Part shown: in pieces, positions 48,362 through 61,102 of the stretch
How the letters are laid out: every line of letters begins with the position of its first letter
Position numbering within the stretch: the first letter of the stretch is position 1
Assembly (NCBI GenBank): GCA_900239685.1
Contig: OENT01000933.1
Coordinates: 1 to 64,000, forward strand
Reading direction: 5' to 3'
Source of the DNA: Rotaria macrura
Taxonomy: Eukaryota; Rotifera; Eurotatoria; Philodinida; Philodinidae
DNA length: 64,000 nucleotides
The notes under the pieces: generated by a model
Told to the model about the DNA's origin: nothing
The model's database searches: none
The model's input: only the letters and a program-made list of their open reading frames with translations
Program-made: the position numbers and the translations under genes

Positions 48362-51300
48362 TGTATTCTTCAATATTTTTCTCGTCCGATTTTATATTCT
48401 TTTGTAACAGAAATATAAAGAAACATGAAAAACAAGATATATGTTTAAACAAAAATCAACATATTCAAGATACGGGTCCTCGAATAGAATGCCAATTACG
48501 ATTGAGGTCGATTTTTGAAATTGTCATCTTAATTCATTGATTAGATGCTGATTTGTTCAATTTTCGATGATTAAATGAGACGAAAGATTTTCCTTTCGTC
48601 TTTAGAAGTCCTCATAGAAACTAACTCATGAAGAGAGCACTTTCCAAGAATTAAATGAAAAAAAGAACAATCTTTAAATAGGATAAAATGACTGACATTT
48701 GATTCGAGAAAACCTTGAGATCTATTAATTTATGGAAAAGGCTTTTCACGAAGAACGTTTTTCAACAATCAGCTGCTCACAATGTTTTTTTCTTACCGAA
48801 ATATTGCACTCTGATGCCTTTAGCTAAGTAAATACCCATACTTCATTATAGTTCAAAGCTTGATGAATTTTCCAGACTTTATTGTCTCTATCATCTACCG
48901 TAATTGACATATATTCTTGTATGATTTCTACTAACAGCAGTATCAAAATCCATATCGTACATTAAGCAAAATGAATGATTTGTTTTAACAGCGAATAATG
49001 AGTAACTCAAGCAGAAATTTTCCACTAAATCAGTGCTAATTCTACATTCGAATTTTGAATACAAATTCTGTTTTGCTTTCTGATAACTCTTTATGTCATA
49101 GTTACTCCTTAACATAAAAAAATCTTTTGAATTCTGGACTTGGTCTGCTTATTTTTCAGGAATGGTAGATCTTCATCGTTTTCTTGATAGAACCCTAGAA
49201 TGTTTAGTTTTCTTTTGATCTATAAATTTTAATGCTTTAAGTCTACTGTAAATGCAGAACATCTCAGCGTATTTGAAGCTATTATCAGGTAGGTCAATTA
49301 TGATGGTCTAAGGTTTATTTAGTAGTTACAGTTGTGCAGATCAATCTCAAATTCTGCAATGAATCATGACAATTAAAATAAAGAAGTTTTCCAATCAAAC
49401 TGAAGCAGTTTCACAATCAGTTAGTCTTATGGCACGTGCTTAACTCATAGGATAGCTGCTCAAGTGCTAGTTTTATTCAAGATATGCCTCTAATAACGAG
49501 ATCCATCACGTCTAATCAAGCATAGAATTTTTACTGCAGAAAAAAAGAGCAAAATATAAAATTATGAACAAAGAAAATACGATTATATAGTAAATGAAAA
49601 TTTTAAACATTGGTCAAACAGATTTGCATGAAAGATTTTGAATTTCGTTTGTAATAACAATTTTATGATAAAATAAGGCAAATATTTTTCACTTGAATAA
49701 AATAAATTTAACGATTCTAGTAATAATAAATCGAAAAATGTTCAACATAATCCTAACTTATCATGTTGCTTCTCTTCTACCCTTGACATATTGATCAACT
49801 TAAGTACATACATTGAAAAATATCTATGGAAAAAAGAAACATACTTCTTTTGCCGTTTAATAGTACTGATAATAAATGACTACTCCAATAATTTATAATA
49901 GTAACGGATCATAGTCACGAAGACTTGAGTGACAAATCTTCTAGATATATTTGTTTAATATTCATTTTTCTTTTCAAAAACGTTCAAATTACACTTCATT
50001 CTCTCTATGTCAATGGCTTCTTCATAAAATGGATCACAATTCAATCATCATGTACCCAAAATCAAGTCAAAATTGTTGCACACTTTTTTAACATGGCTTT
50101 ACATAAAAATTATTCAAAATCAGCAGGATGTTTTAAATGACTGTATCAGTAATCTAGCAGAAAAAAACACGATGACTCTGAAACAATATTATTATTTACA
50201 ATTATGCATGCAAAAAAGTCGTAGACAAGCTAGTCGACAATAATACACGTCTGAATTCAATTCACGAAATAGACAATTCGTGAGGGCTCAAACTATTCGT
50301 TCATTGTTATTTAATTATGCTGAAAAATGATATATATAAAACGGAAGGTTTTTCGAAAATCTCAGTGCAATTATGAGTGTTTCGAATTCACTCGGGACCA
50401 TTATCAATGAACTTATAATGCGTGGGAAAATGGGCTTCCGCAGGTAAATTCCAACGTTTAAGTATTCTGCAAAAGCCGAGACCGATTCATTTTTGTTTGC
50501 CGTTTTCAATTTGTCACTGCTACAGCAATGAATGGTGACGCATGTATTAGTTTTTTGAGAATGATGATAGAAGAATAAATATCCGAAATGATATTAAGTC
50601 CATTAATCTTAACTAGTCCTGTATGTTAAGTAAAATTTAAGAAAGAACTGATAAATGTTATTACGTAGAAGGTAATGGTTCTTGTCAGAAAGTATCATTT
50701 TCTTCTAGTCATTCGTTCAAGAAAAACAATCCTAATATCTATTTTAGATGGGTCAGCAAAATTTTGTAAGATTTAAATTCTATGGAGGATTTTTAGAATT
50801 TGAATGGATAGCAGAAAGAAACCTCACGAATTCCCATGCTACTGTAATTGATTATCCTTAATAAATGATTCTTAAAGTATTGAGTAGAAATAACTATTTC
50901 AATTTTAACCATAGAAGTATACAAATTGGTGTTCTTATATAAATAGATGCTCTTGAAAATATCCAATTTCTCACATGAAAAGAACCAGTATACAAATATT
51001 CTGGTATTTTGATTATATTGACAAGGTCAAAAACAAGTTTTACTCATTCACGAAGGTACTTATTTTTAATGAAAATGAATAACTTACAAATTCTTCTGTA
51101 CTGATACCGGCCGAAAAGATAATGAAATACGTATACATTGATTACCACTGCATTGCAGGTGTTCGAAAAGTGAAATCGATCGTCTTACTAACAGTAAAAA
51201 GGTCAATATGCATTCTATTCATGCAGAACATCATCAGTTGCAACAAAATCAAATATTCAATGAAAAATCGCACCCTATCTGTTTACAAGTATGATTGTGC

Positions 51301-52369
51301 AATATTCGAGAAAGGATAACGATTTCTGTCTAAAAAAAATTTTAAATCGTTTTTCAAACCGTTCCCCGATATGCAGTATTATGATGAGATCAATTCTGAG
51401 CGGCGAAAATTGTTCTTATCAGTAATGCGCAAGTATTAAAAACATAAAATTCAACAATGAGAGACAATGTTTTATTAAATATTTTATATTAGAAAAAAAA
51501 GATTTTTTTGAAGAAATGACCTAAGGCGCATGAAGGATTAATGAGAGCCCAAATAAAAGTGTAAGAAGGTCGGATAGTTCGATCCGATCAAATATCTACT
51601 GGTGACAATTATTTTATTACAATTAATCATGAGTAAATAGAGGGAGAACGTTGATTTCCTTGATTCATCTTCCATATCTGACAACGATTTAGTGAGTTAA
51701 AAGTGAGCGAGACGATATAGTTGACATTTATTTTTACTTCTAGACTGTTTTCTCCGTTCTAATCGTGCTGTATACTATTGGCTGATGGATTCTGGTCTTA
51801 TTTACATTGGAGTTGCAGGTTTGTGTTTATTATGCGGAGTATTTACTTGAATTCTTTCTATAAGTAAATAAGACGAAATCATGATTGGAGCAAAAAATTT
51901 GAGTCTGTAAGAGAATAATTTCTTCTTTCCTTAATAGTTTCTTGCGTTTGCTCTAATGCCTTTCCTATACACACACATAGTTAAACGTTTCTTATTAAAC
52001 CGGTGCTCTCGTATACGTGTGCTTCCAAGTGTATTTCTTCAATTCATCATATTTACTTAGTTTATTCACATATGAGAAACACATAAATTAACCCTAGAAA
52101 GCAGGTATTAACATCATGCGTAAGAGTAAATATTGTAATATAATAACAAGATTCGTAAAAACATAAAAATTGACATAAACTTCTCTCTTTTATTATGCCC
52201 ATAGTTATTTGCGCCATAAACTTTAGAAAGAGCTATGCTGATTTTGCGACTAGCATTGTCAAAATTTGATATGTACATTAATGCACGTATATATGTACTC
52301 TAAAACAGCACATGATTATTTTCAGATTTAGATATATAAGCATACTTGGAAATTTAAATAAAAAATACG
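48362..52369. other. 4-kb spacer, no gene supported
   Basis: AT-rich. A short hairpin GACGAAAGATTTTCCTTTCGTC-type stem lies at about 48579-48600. An exon-like open stretch at 51744-51819 (RAVYYWLMDSGLIYIGV) between a good acceptor (CTTCTAG) and a GT may be an upstream or orphan exon, but no join could be fixed. Confidence 0.35.
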
Positions 52370-53421
52370 ATGTCCAATGCCTATGATTGGAACGGTTAGT
52401 ATATTTTATTATAAATCCAATAGCAATCATTTATGAAATAATTGGAATTGATGGAAAACAAAAATGGTTATTTTAGTTAGGCTCATGTTATATTTCATTT
52501 TTGTTCATAAACTACCAAACGTCGTAACTCAGTGGAAATGAATACCAAATTTCTCGAAATCTTTTATTCACGTATATTATAGTAGTTCAATACCTAGCAG
52601 CAGTTGTTCGTTATTATGTTGAGTATTATTGTTATTTTTTTCTAATACAATATCATAATTGTTCCTTGACTAAAAGGAAAAACCTATCGGAGAAAAATTA
52701 AATTTTCTTGCTAAACATTGAAAGCAAGAATAGAGACAAACGCTAAAATTCTTGGAACAGTTCAAATGACATCATCAATTCACATACAAATATCAGCATG
52801 CATACTTATGGATATCTAATTGTCGCACAATTGAGAGAACTAAATTAAACAGAGTCTTCATGCAACACTTCACAGTTGTGTGGTGTTTTTTTATTTCTAT
52901 TATATTGCGACGAATTATTTTCCAATTTGAATTCTAGAAAAATTATTTGGCTGTTGCGATGATTGGGGCATATGCTGCTATGGGTGTTGGTGTACTCCAT
53001 GCCTATTTGGATCGAATGCTGAGAAGATCGATGGTAGTAACTGCCTGCTATATTGTTGTGCATACTGGCTGTTGGAAGAGTGCTATTTATGTTGGTTACC
53101 ACATTACTTGAAACGAGAAAAATTCCGAAACCTTTATAATCTCCCAGAAGATTCAACTTGTGGTGATATTCCAGCGACTTTGTGTTGTGGTCCATGTGCA
53201 ATGTGTCAAGAAGCTCGTGAAATGAAATCGAGAGGTGAGTTTGCAGCATTTTTATCGATTTACAAATATCATTAAATTAAGGTCATGGCACCCATACTAG
53301 TCAAACCGTAAATTACCAGGTTCCAACTGTAACTGTGATTTCTGAGCCAGCGCGTACGAGATATACTGAACAAGAAATGAGTGAATGGCGTAATCAACCT
53401 CAGAAAAATTACCAAGTTTAA
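52370..53421 (+). CDS. PLAC8-domain Cys-rich protein
   Basis: Three exons: 52370-52394 (ATG, MSNAYDWN), 52938-53234, 53282-53421. Introns 543 and 47 nt, both GT-AG and in phase; 153 residues. The PLAC8 domain fills residues ~8-107: W-x-x-x-L-F-G-C-C-D, then CCYGCWCTPCLFG, CCAYWLL, REKFRNLYNLPEDSTCGD, and the diagnostic CCGPCAMCQEAREM. This matches the family pattern of an N-terminal CCxxCxxPC-type block and a C-terminal CxxCxxCQxxRE block. PLAC8/cornifelin-type proteins are small membrane-associated proteins. In animals and plants they are linked to metal handling and cell-size control, but no single role can be given here. A 47-residue hydrophilic tail follows. The 25-nt first coding exon is short but its donor (GTTAGT) and phase fit. 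Confidence 0.88.
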
Positions 53422-55076
53422 AAGAGGTTCAACTAAATCGATGAATTTTTTGCATTATTGGACCTTTAAACTTCCATTTTACGATGACAATTATATTGAA
53501 CTTTGAATATGACTGGTGAATCTCGTATTTATATTTCAAATGTATCTTGCCGTCTTATTCTTTTCTCAAGTTTTAAATAATCCATTGAAAAAAAAACAAA
53601 CTCCTTAAGGAAAAATCAATATTTGAACTTTCATTATAGGTGCCGCTTCTTGACCAAGAAAACAAATAGCATAAAATAGACAACGCACTCTAACTATGCT
53701 TTAGAAGGACTGTATCCTTGATTTCAATGGAAAAAACTACATATTTTCGGCTTAACTTAGAGAAAAATTGATCTGATACTCTTTCATAAAAGATATAAAT
53801 GACGAGGAAAAATCAAATGATAGTTAGCACTCTGCGTCTTTAATGGTGAAAATACCATCGTATTAATGTGCTATCTTCACCGCCAAAAATACAGAGTCAA
53901 ATATGTTCATTTAGAAAATCAAGTGAAAAAAAGCAGTCGTCAATTCGTGGAGGACCGAAGTCCTCAAAAGAACAATGTTATAGATTTTCTTCTCCATGTA
54001 CTACAAGTTAGTTACTTACAAATTAGTTGAGTCCTGCAATATACTGTTTCCCTTTTGAAGAAAATGCTTTTCTTTTCGTATTCTTCTCACTAAAGAATTG
54101 AGAAAATTCCTATTTGTTGAATAACCATATATTTAAACGACGTCAATGTGAATTAGACCCATTGAATTGTTTTCGTTTTTTCCAACAATCCGTCATCATT
54201 ATGTACCAGTATATGTTTCACAACTTTTCGACACTATAACAATTCAACATCGAATGAGATATTGATAGTTCGAATCAAGTTTTGCGACAATCAAGTAACG
54301 GTATTCAGATCCAATTATCGTTACAAGTAAAATTATATGATTACATGATCATGACAAAAAACAAGTTGTTGGAAAGAGAAAATTTAATTTTCGATTATTT
54401 CTTGGATATATACGATGAGAGAAAAGATATGATCGAATAATCTTTGGTTTCAAAAAGCCTAATCGTATGTCGTAATTCATCTATGATAACGAGAATGAAA
54501 TCACTAGAAGTAACGTGAAAAAAGAACGCTCGATCAGATTGCTTCGGGAGTTCTGCAAGTAAAAAAAACTATGCTTGGTGTCGTAAAACTTTTTAAATTA
54601 GGTCAAAAATCGGCAATGAATAATAATAATATTGGTTTAGAGACTTCAAGCTTTATTTTAATTTCAATCAGGGTCGGAAAAAATCTTCATTTATCCACGA
54701 TCTGCTGCTTGCATTGGACAAAAATCGAAACCGTATACTTGAGTGTGATATTCCGTTTTCAACAGTGACATACACTTGTATGCTCGTATTTAAATCTTAT
54801 CCTCTTGTGATTCTTGAACAAGAGGAGTAATTTTGAAACACTATCTCTTATCATTAATAGTTGTCTTCAAAAGAAAGAATGACTGTTGACACTGAAATAC
54901 CATTAGTTACAATCTATTAATAGGAATCGAAAGGCAATTGGGTTTTCTTGGAGTATGTTTTCAGATAAAAGACTAGGTGTACAACATTAATCACGTTCTT
55001 TGTTTGCTTATTTCCTTATTTGCAGTGGAACAGTTTCTAGACTGTTATTTCAACTTAGAATTATTGTAGTTGTAAT
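53422..55076. other. Spacer with a hairpin
   Basis: No gene supported between the PLAC8 gene and the 3' end of the minus-strand GPCR gene. It contains a ~73-nt imperfect hairpin (own entry). Confidence 0.4.
53827..53899. repeat. Imperfect 73-nt hairpin, pre-miRNA-like
   Basis: ACTCTG...GGTGAA on the left pairs with TTCACC...CAGAGT on the right, with small internal loops, and a terminal loop of about 20 nt. Size and mismatch pattern resemble a microRNA precursor, but a decayed foldback element would look the same. Confidence 0.35.
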
Positions 55077-58000
55077 CTAATCACCGCCCATGTTAGCCAA
55101 AGAATTAGGTAACTCTTGAAGTGGATGTTCCATCAATCTTGCTTGGAATAGAAATCGTTTAGCTGCCGAATTTTTAGTGTCACGTTCTGTAGCAGTATTC
55201 ACCGCGCTTGTTTGTGGTTGAACTCGCGTATTCCTGTTTAAGACATGTTTCATAAATGATCTTTTAACAAAATTGATTAGTTCGACTCGAAAAGTACGTG
55301 AAACAAGTATATATAAATAGAATGCTGAAACAGGAAATAGATAAACACATAATTCAGCGAAGAAGAATGCAAATTTTTCAATAGCCAATCGATCAGCTGA
55401 CTTATTTTGAATGTTGCTGACTATAGCCGCATAAAGAGTGTAGATAAGTTGAGGCGCTTGAACGAAACAGTAAACGATAACCTGTATGAATAGCATAGCT
55501 AATGCATGTTGATCACGGGTGCGTTGTTTGCGCTGAAGACTCCCTTGTTGAGTAGAAATATTAATTTGATTTGCATCTTCTTCACGTAAATTGCGTTTTA
55601 GAGCAAGATTATTACGAATGAATGCAATACATGTAATCATAATTGTCAGAGGAAGGACACCCCCAGTAGCGATAGTATAGCTGCTATGATAGAGTGCCGC
55701 TACTCGATTATATATGATAGCACAAACGCCGCCACCTGGACGTATCTCGTAGAAAACAATCGTATGGATAGGCAAGATCAGCCAAATACAAATAATCACA
55801 AGAATAGTACGACGAGCAAAATAGACTTGTGCGAGTCGTCGAAGACGTGCGTTTCTTGAACTTAATGAAAATCGATCAATACAAGCAAAAGTTATCATCC
55901 AACGAGACATCATGAACGTTGACTGCATGATATAGACACGTAACTTACAAAATGCTCGTATTGTAGTATTCGGATCTGGGTTGTTTAGAGTGTAAAGCAG
56001 TGAACCACAACCAAAACATAAACTTATGATCATTATTACTGATGCTCCTAGAAAGTCTGCAAAGGAAAAACATGATTATGCGATCCTTATGACTGAATTC
56101 AATTTAGTAAAAAAACACTCTCAATTACCAATAAAAGGATGATAATTCAACTATGAATAAAAGGCCCATCGAAATTTATTTGACAAAATTATAAATGTGT
56201 ATATGAACTGTCTTTTGTAAATACAAAGGAAATTTAACGTATGAACTTCAAAAAAAGTCTGACCGTTTTTGTTTTTAGTCTATTACTTATACATTTACAG
56301 ATAAAAGTTCCTGTATATTTTAGGAGCAATCATACGCGCTTTTTATTCAATAATTTTTCTTTTTTTTTTCATCGATTTTACTATCGAGCGTAACGACAAC
56401 AAAATAAATTATTTTCATACCCTTGTTTATTTTTCCCCAGTTGATCTGTTATCTGTGCGGCTCGTAAATCGGTCTGTAGTTGTCATTTCATAATTTACTT
56501 CTGCTAGGGTTATCTTGACATTTCACTCTATTTATCCTTGCATGATATTCTTTCAGCAACTTTTAGATACTTTTCTGTTTCTTTTATTTCACTACATTTA
56601 GGACTTGTCTAGTAATATTTTTGATATTCATATTTACCGTACATCCCTTTTTTGTAATCATATGTACAGTAGTATAAAACATTATATCGATCCTACAAAA
56701 ACTAAAATTACTTACAAGTCCCAATATTATCAAAACTTCTTATGATCTATAACTGTGTATTGTTGTTATTCATAAGCTTCGAACGTCAATTCTTCGGTAA
56801 AGAAAGAATCTAATCATCTTCTTAATGAATGCTGAAACCCGATTGACAATGTCATTTTACTCGAAAGAAATTTATTTCGACTCACAATGGAACACTTTTT
56901 GAACAAAATTAATTCTATGGTTGTCATGCCTCGAAGAATTATTTCAGATTTCTTTGGTCAGCCTTATAGAATAAGGAAAAAATTCGATTGGAGCTTTTAC
57001 AGAGGTTCCGTAGTTTTTGTTAACATTCATATACTTCAGATCGAATTGTCGTTTGAGTAAATATTTTTTCAAAGCTTCTGAATTCACGTCAACTTTGCAA
57101 ACAGTGCTGTAATTTTCAATATCTACACCCAACTAAGCTGCATTATGTTTGTAATACAGAAAATGAGAACTCGACGAAGAATTTAGTTTCATTCTTGCAA
57201 AAGTTAATTCTTTTCTTGAAAATTAATGTAATTACGAAGAATTATTTAAACAATGATGAACATATTAACTAACTTGGAATCAGTATTAATTTTACAAAGA
57301 AAATTTCCTTGCATATCTTTTGGAATCGAGATGGAAAAGGACGAATTAGAAATCTGCTCTTCTGCACACGAGGAGATATATGAATGGGTGACAAATGTAT
57401 CTAATACTCTAAATCATACATTTTCTATAATGTATAGATATTCAAAACTAGTCCTAATGTACTACGAGTTATATAATCATATTAAACGGCAGAATTTTAG
57501 TTAGCTTTTACAGTGTCCATTGGCATTTTGAATTCATTCAAATAATAGTCACATCAGTTCTACTACTGGTATGTTAGAAAAGAAAAGATTTTCGTTAATA
57601 CGTTTAATTTATGTTTAGAATGAGAATTTTAAGTGAGAATTTTAAGAGTCATTCAATACGTACAAAGAAATAAGTTAAAACTTTGTTGATGACATTGAAT
57701 GATCTCATTTTTGTGTTTATCAATCAATATTTGTTGGATTTCTGTAAGCTTTTGTCTATAGTAGTCTTTTAAACGATCGATGCTGTCGGTACTTAGAAAG
57801 ATTTATCCATCGACAAAAAACATCCAGAAATACGCTTCTATTTTCAAGTGATCCAGTTTGATCAAGATAAATAGTATGTTTCATCTTTATTGACAAAATT
57901 AATCAGTGATTTAAATAGTCACTCGATATTGCTCGTTTCGACTTGTTTTTAATATGTTTGAAAAATCTGCTGAATTTTCTAACTTTATTATAATAATACA

Positions 58001-61000
58001 GAAACAATATTCCGACATACGTATATACTATTCGCTTATGATGAAAATTATACACACTATTGATTTTTCTAAAGATTTCAAACATTAAAGATGCACTGGA
58101 AGATCAATAGTGGCTTGAATGTATGATATGAGAAGGCAACAAAATATTTGATCAGTATAATAGATGAAATAATCAGTAAGAAAAAGGATCGATAAAATGA
58201 ATACTAACGATCAGTAAAACGATAAAATGATCATTGATGAAATTTTCAGTCCACTCCTCCCAGAACAGAAGCCCATCCTCGAAGTCAGTACTGATTGATT
58301 CCTATGGATTCGAACTTCATGAGAACTTCATGGATAATTCGTAGGGAATCTGTGGAGAATCCACGAGAACTCATAGGAATCCAATTAGACAGCAAGAAAC
58401 TGCAACAAGAGCGGCTATCAGCAGCTTCCAATGCGGATTTATTGATTCAGTTACATGTCGTTTAACGTAGGGCACTCTGCCGCATGTACGTAATCTTGAA
58501 ACACTTTATCGTTTAAGATCATAAGGATTTATCATGGATTTTTAATTCATGAAGAATCCATGGAAATCAATCAGTACTGACTTCGAGGGTTGGCTTCTGT
58601 TCTTGGTGGAGGAAGTGGGGAGGGGAGGGGGGGGGGGCGACGTAATTCCAGGCCATATTAGAACTCTTCTTTCATTTCGCTATATCCATAGGTAACTCAT
58701 ATTGATTTATGATTTAGAACTTAAACTAATAAACACAGTTACCATCGTTTATTCATCTTCAGTTCTAGTTAGAGTCATATAGATTGATTTCAGATTAAGT
58801 TCTACGAATATCAAGATCATGTTCATCACTGAGTAATGTCAATCTCAAATGATCAGTGTGAAAATGAAGAACTCGAACTTTTAACTTGAATAGAGTTATA
58901 TTCTTCTGATTAATTTTCAATTGGTACTTTTAAATATGTTGTTATAAAAATAGAAAAAAATGCAACATTGAAGTTGCTCAGAAAGTTATTTCAAATTAAA
59001 AAAAATGCATAACTTATGTAAGAATCGAGGAACAGTTAAAAGTACTTCTCTAATTTGATTGTTTCAATTTTATAGATCTCGATCTTTCGTGTATTTTTTG
59101 CTGCACGATTGAGTTCAAATTTTCTTCATTTCAGTCCATTGGCGAATGAAACATGAATAGGATGATACAGTGCATGAAGCACGATACTCGATTGCTATTA
59201 ATTACACTTAGGATTTTTCTAAAGCTTAACAAAATCTAAAAGAAATGTTTATCAGTCAGATTTATAGATTTCTACGGATGATATCAAGTTTCATAATGGA
59301 AGTACAAAGCAAAAGTATAATTCTTTTCTATTCTGAGATTTATGATCTGGTTACATATCCCTAATGCACTTTTGTCAAAAAAATATAAATTTTAAATACA
59401 AAAATGTTCCTTTTAATTTTTCAGAAAAGTCTATTTGTAATTGACAATATTTTCTTCATATCAAAACAAATCATCCGTGGGATGTCATCACATGATGTCT
59501 TCTGTGCCTTCGAGGATGTCAGAAACATACACGTCATTGACAATATACTTCCGAACTAATTAACACATCTATATTTTAGAAAATAAAGTTTTAGAACAGT
59601 TTGACAATTGTTGCTCTAGTTTACCATAAAATGAAATATTATTTCTTTTCGTCATAGATATAGAAATATTTAGAGAAAATTGTGTAGTTCCTAAATAAAA
59701 ATATTTTACTCCATCAATCAAAAAGGTAGCATAGTGAGAGATGTCTTCTTAGTTGTACGTTATGCTAGTTACAACAATTTAATGTTACAATAATTTCAGC
59801 TATGCTAGTAGTATAGTTGTAAATATATCACTTGTTTCTCGAACCTATTGAGAAATTCACATCAAAAGAAGAGACAATTCTAAAAAACAGAAATTCTTAT
59901 TACGTGAAAGTGAAACACGGCATTACAGAATCATCATCGTTCTTTTAATTAATGTTCTTGCGTGTCATAAACAAATATTAGGTATTGTCATTATCGTCAC
60001 ACATCTACGCATACGAAAGAAGAATCATTCTCTTGAATTCTTCTAATAGCAGTAGATACTAATAGGTAGTTTATTGATTCTTATGCACATGCCAATTTTA
60101 ATAATCACTTCAGAGGTTTTCCTTAGAAGAATTACTATCAAATAAAACGAAACGTTTTTGATAATCTTTATTGTGAGTTGTAACAAAGAAATACAAGCGA
60201 TATCAGAGTTCATCAATTGTTCGACAATAGTTATTTTTGTTGATTTATTTGATTAGATTGACTAGAATTATATGACAGGGTTGTCTGAATCGCCAAGAAA
60301 ACATCATTTAAATTCAATCGGAAGTTCCGATATGTAACAGAATTCAGTCAGCAACTTAGTGTTTAAGAGTCGAGTGGATAATAGCTATTTGTCGGTATGC
60401 ATGATTTACTGCTGCACAAGCTTTTACAACGGAACAATATTTTTATGAAACTTTTTTCTCATGTTTATAAGATGCGTGCTCGAAAATACTTCAAAATTAT
60501 TAATCCTACTACTTAAATTTATCAGTATTTTCTTGTAGCTCACTTCTGACGTGGTATTAACCAGTTGACAAAAGAAATGTCAATTTGAACGTGCGATTAA
60601 CATTCGTAAAATTATAACTCTTGTTTCACTGAAAAATATTTCTTTCGGCTATAAAAACTTATCAGATTTCTAACAGCATTTTTATGTTGGCGCATGATTT
60701 AGGATGACGCAAAACAAACGCCGAAGCGAAAAGAAGTATGTAACATCATGAACGGTTTCACATGAAAATTGAATTTTTCAGACTAAACGCAAATTTTTCA
60801 GAAAATAAACAATTCCATGTGAATAGAAGAGTGATTTTGTAATTTTTACAAATCCAGAGTTAATTGTTGAAGCTAGTAACTTTGATGAAAATTTAACTAT
60901 AAGAATTCTTATGAACAATGTATGTACAATAATATTCATGCTTACAATTACAACAGGATGTGATGCGTAATTGAGGTCTTGATAAAAGTATAACGTTCAG

Positions 61001-61102
61001 TAAACAACCTGGAACTCCAAATATAATCCACGCTGAACAAGCATAACGAATTAATTGTTGTTGAACATACCCAAGTATTGTGCCTATCGAAAGTGAATCC
61101 AT
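55077..61102 (-). CDS. Rhodopsin-like G-protein-coupled receptor with a 4.9-kb intron
   Basis: Two exons on the minus strand: 61102-60946 (start ATG 61102-61100) and 56056-55077 (stop at 55077), joined in phase 1; 378 residues. Exon 1 codes for a short extracellular N terminus and TM1 (YACSAWIIFGVPGCLLNVIL, with the family Asn), ending ITSCCN. Exon 2 continues YFLGASVIM (TM2), LRVYIMQSTFMMSRWMIT (TM3) and CIDRF, a variant of the E/DRY motif. Four more hydrophobic segments follow; TM7 ends with FPVSAFYLYI in place of NPxxY, then a ~70-residue cytosolic tail. The donor GTAAGC and the acceptor TTTGCAG are both good. The TM1 exon fits nothing else nearby, and together the exons give exactly seven TM segments. 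The ligand is unknown; I associate this type with the large peptide-receptor-like class in rotifers. Confidence 0.78.
58243..58620. mobile_element. Inverted-repeat element inside the GPCR intron
   Basis: Terminal inverted repeats of ~55 bp: AGAACAGAAGCC and CCTCGAAGTCAGTACTGATT at the left (from about 58262) and their complement at the right (ending about 58606). The arms probably extend outwards into CCACTCCTCC / GGAGGAAGTGG. The interior repeats GGATTC/GAATCC. No coding frame. Target duplication not clear. Confidence 0.6.
58612..58638. repeat. G-run, possible G-quadruplex
   Basis: GGAAGTGGGGAGGGGAGGGG and a further run of G directly next to the right end of the inverted-repeat element. Four or more G-runs within 30 nt could form a quadruplex on the plus strand. 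It is unusual in this AT-rich DNA and also a place where assembly errors are likely. Confidence 0.55.
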
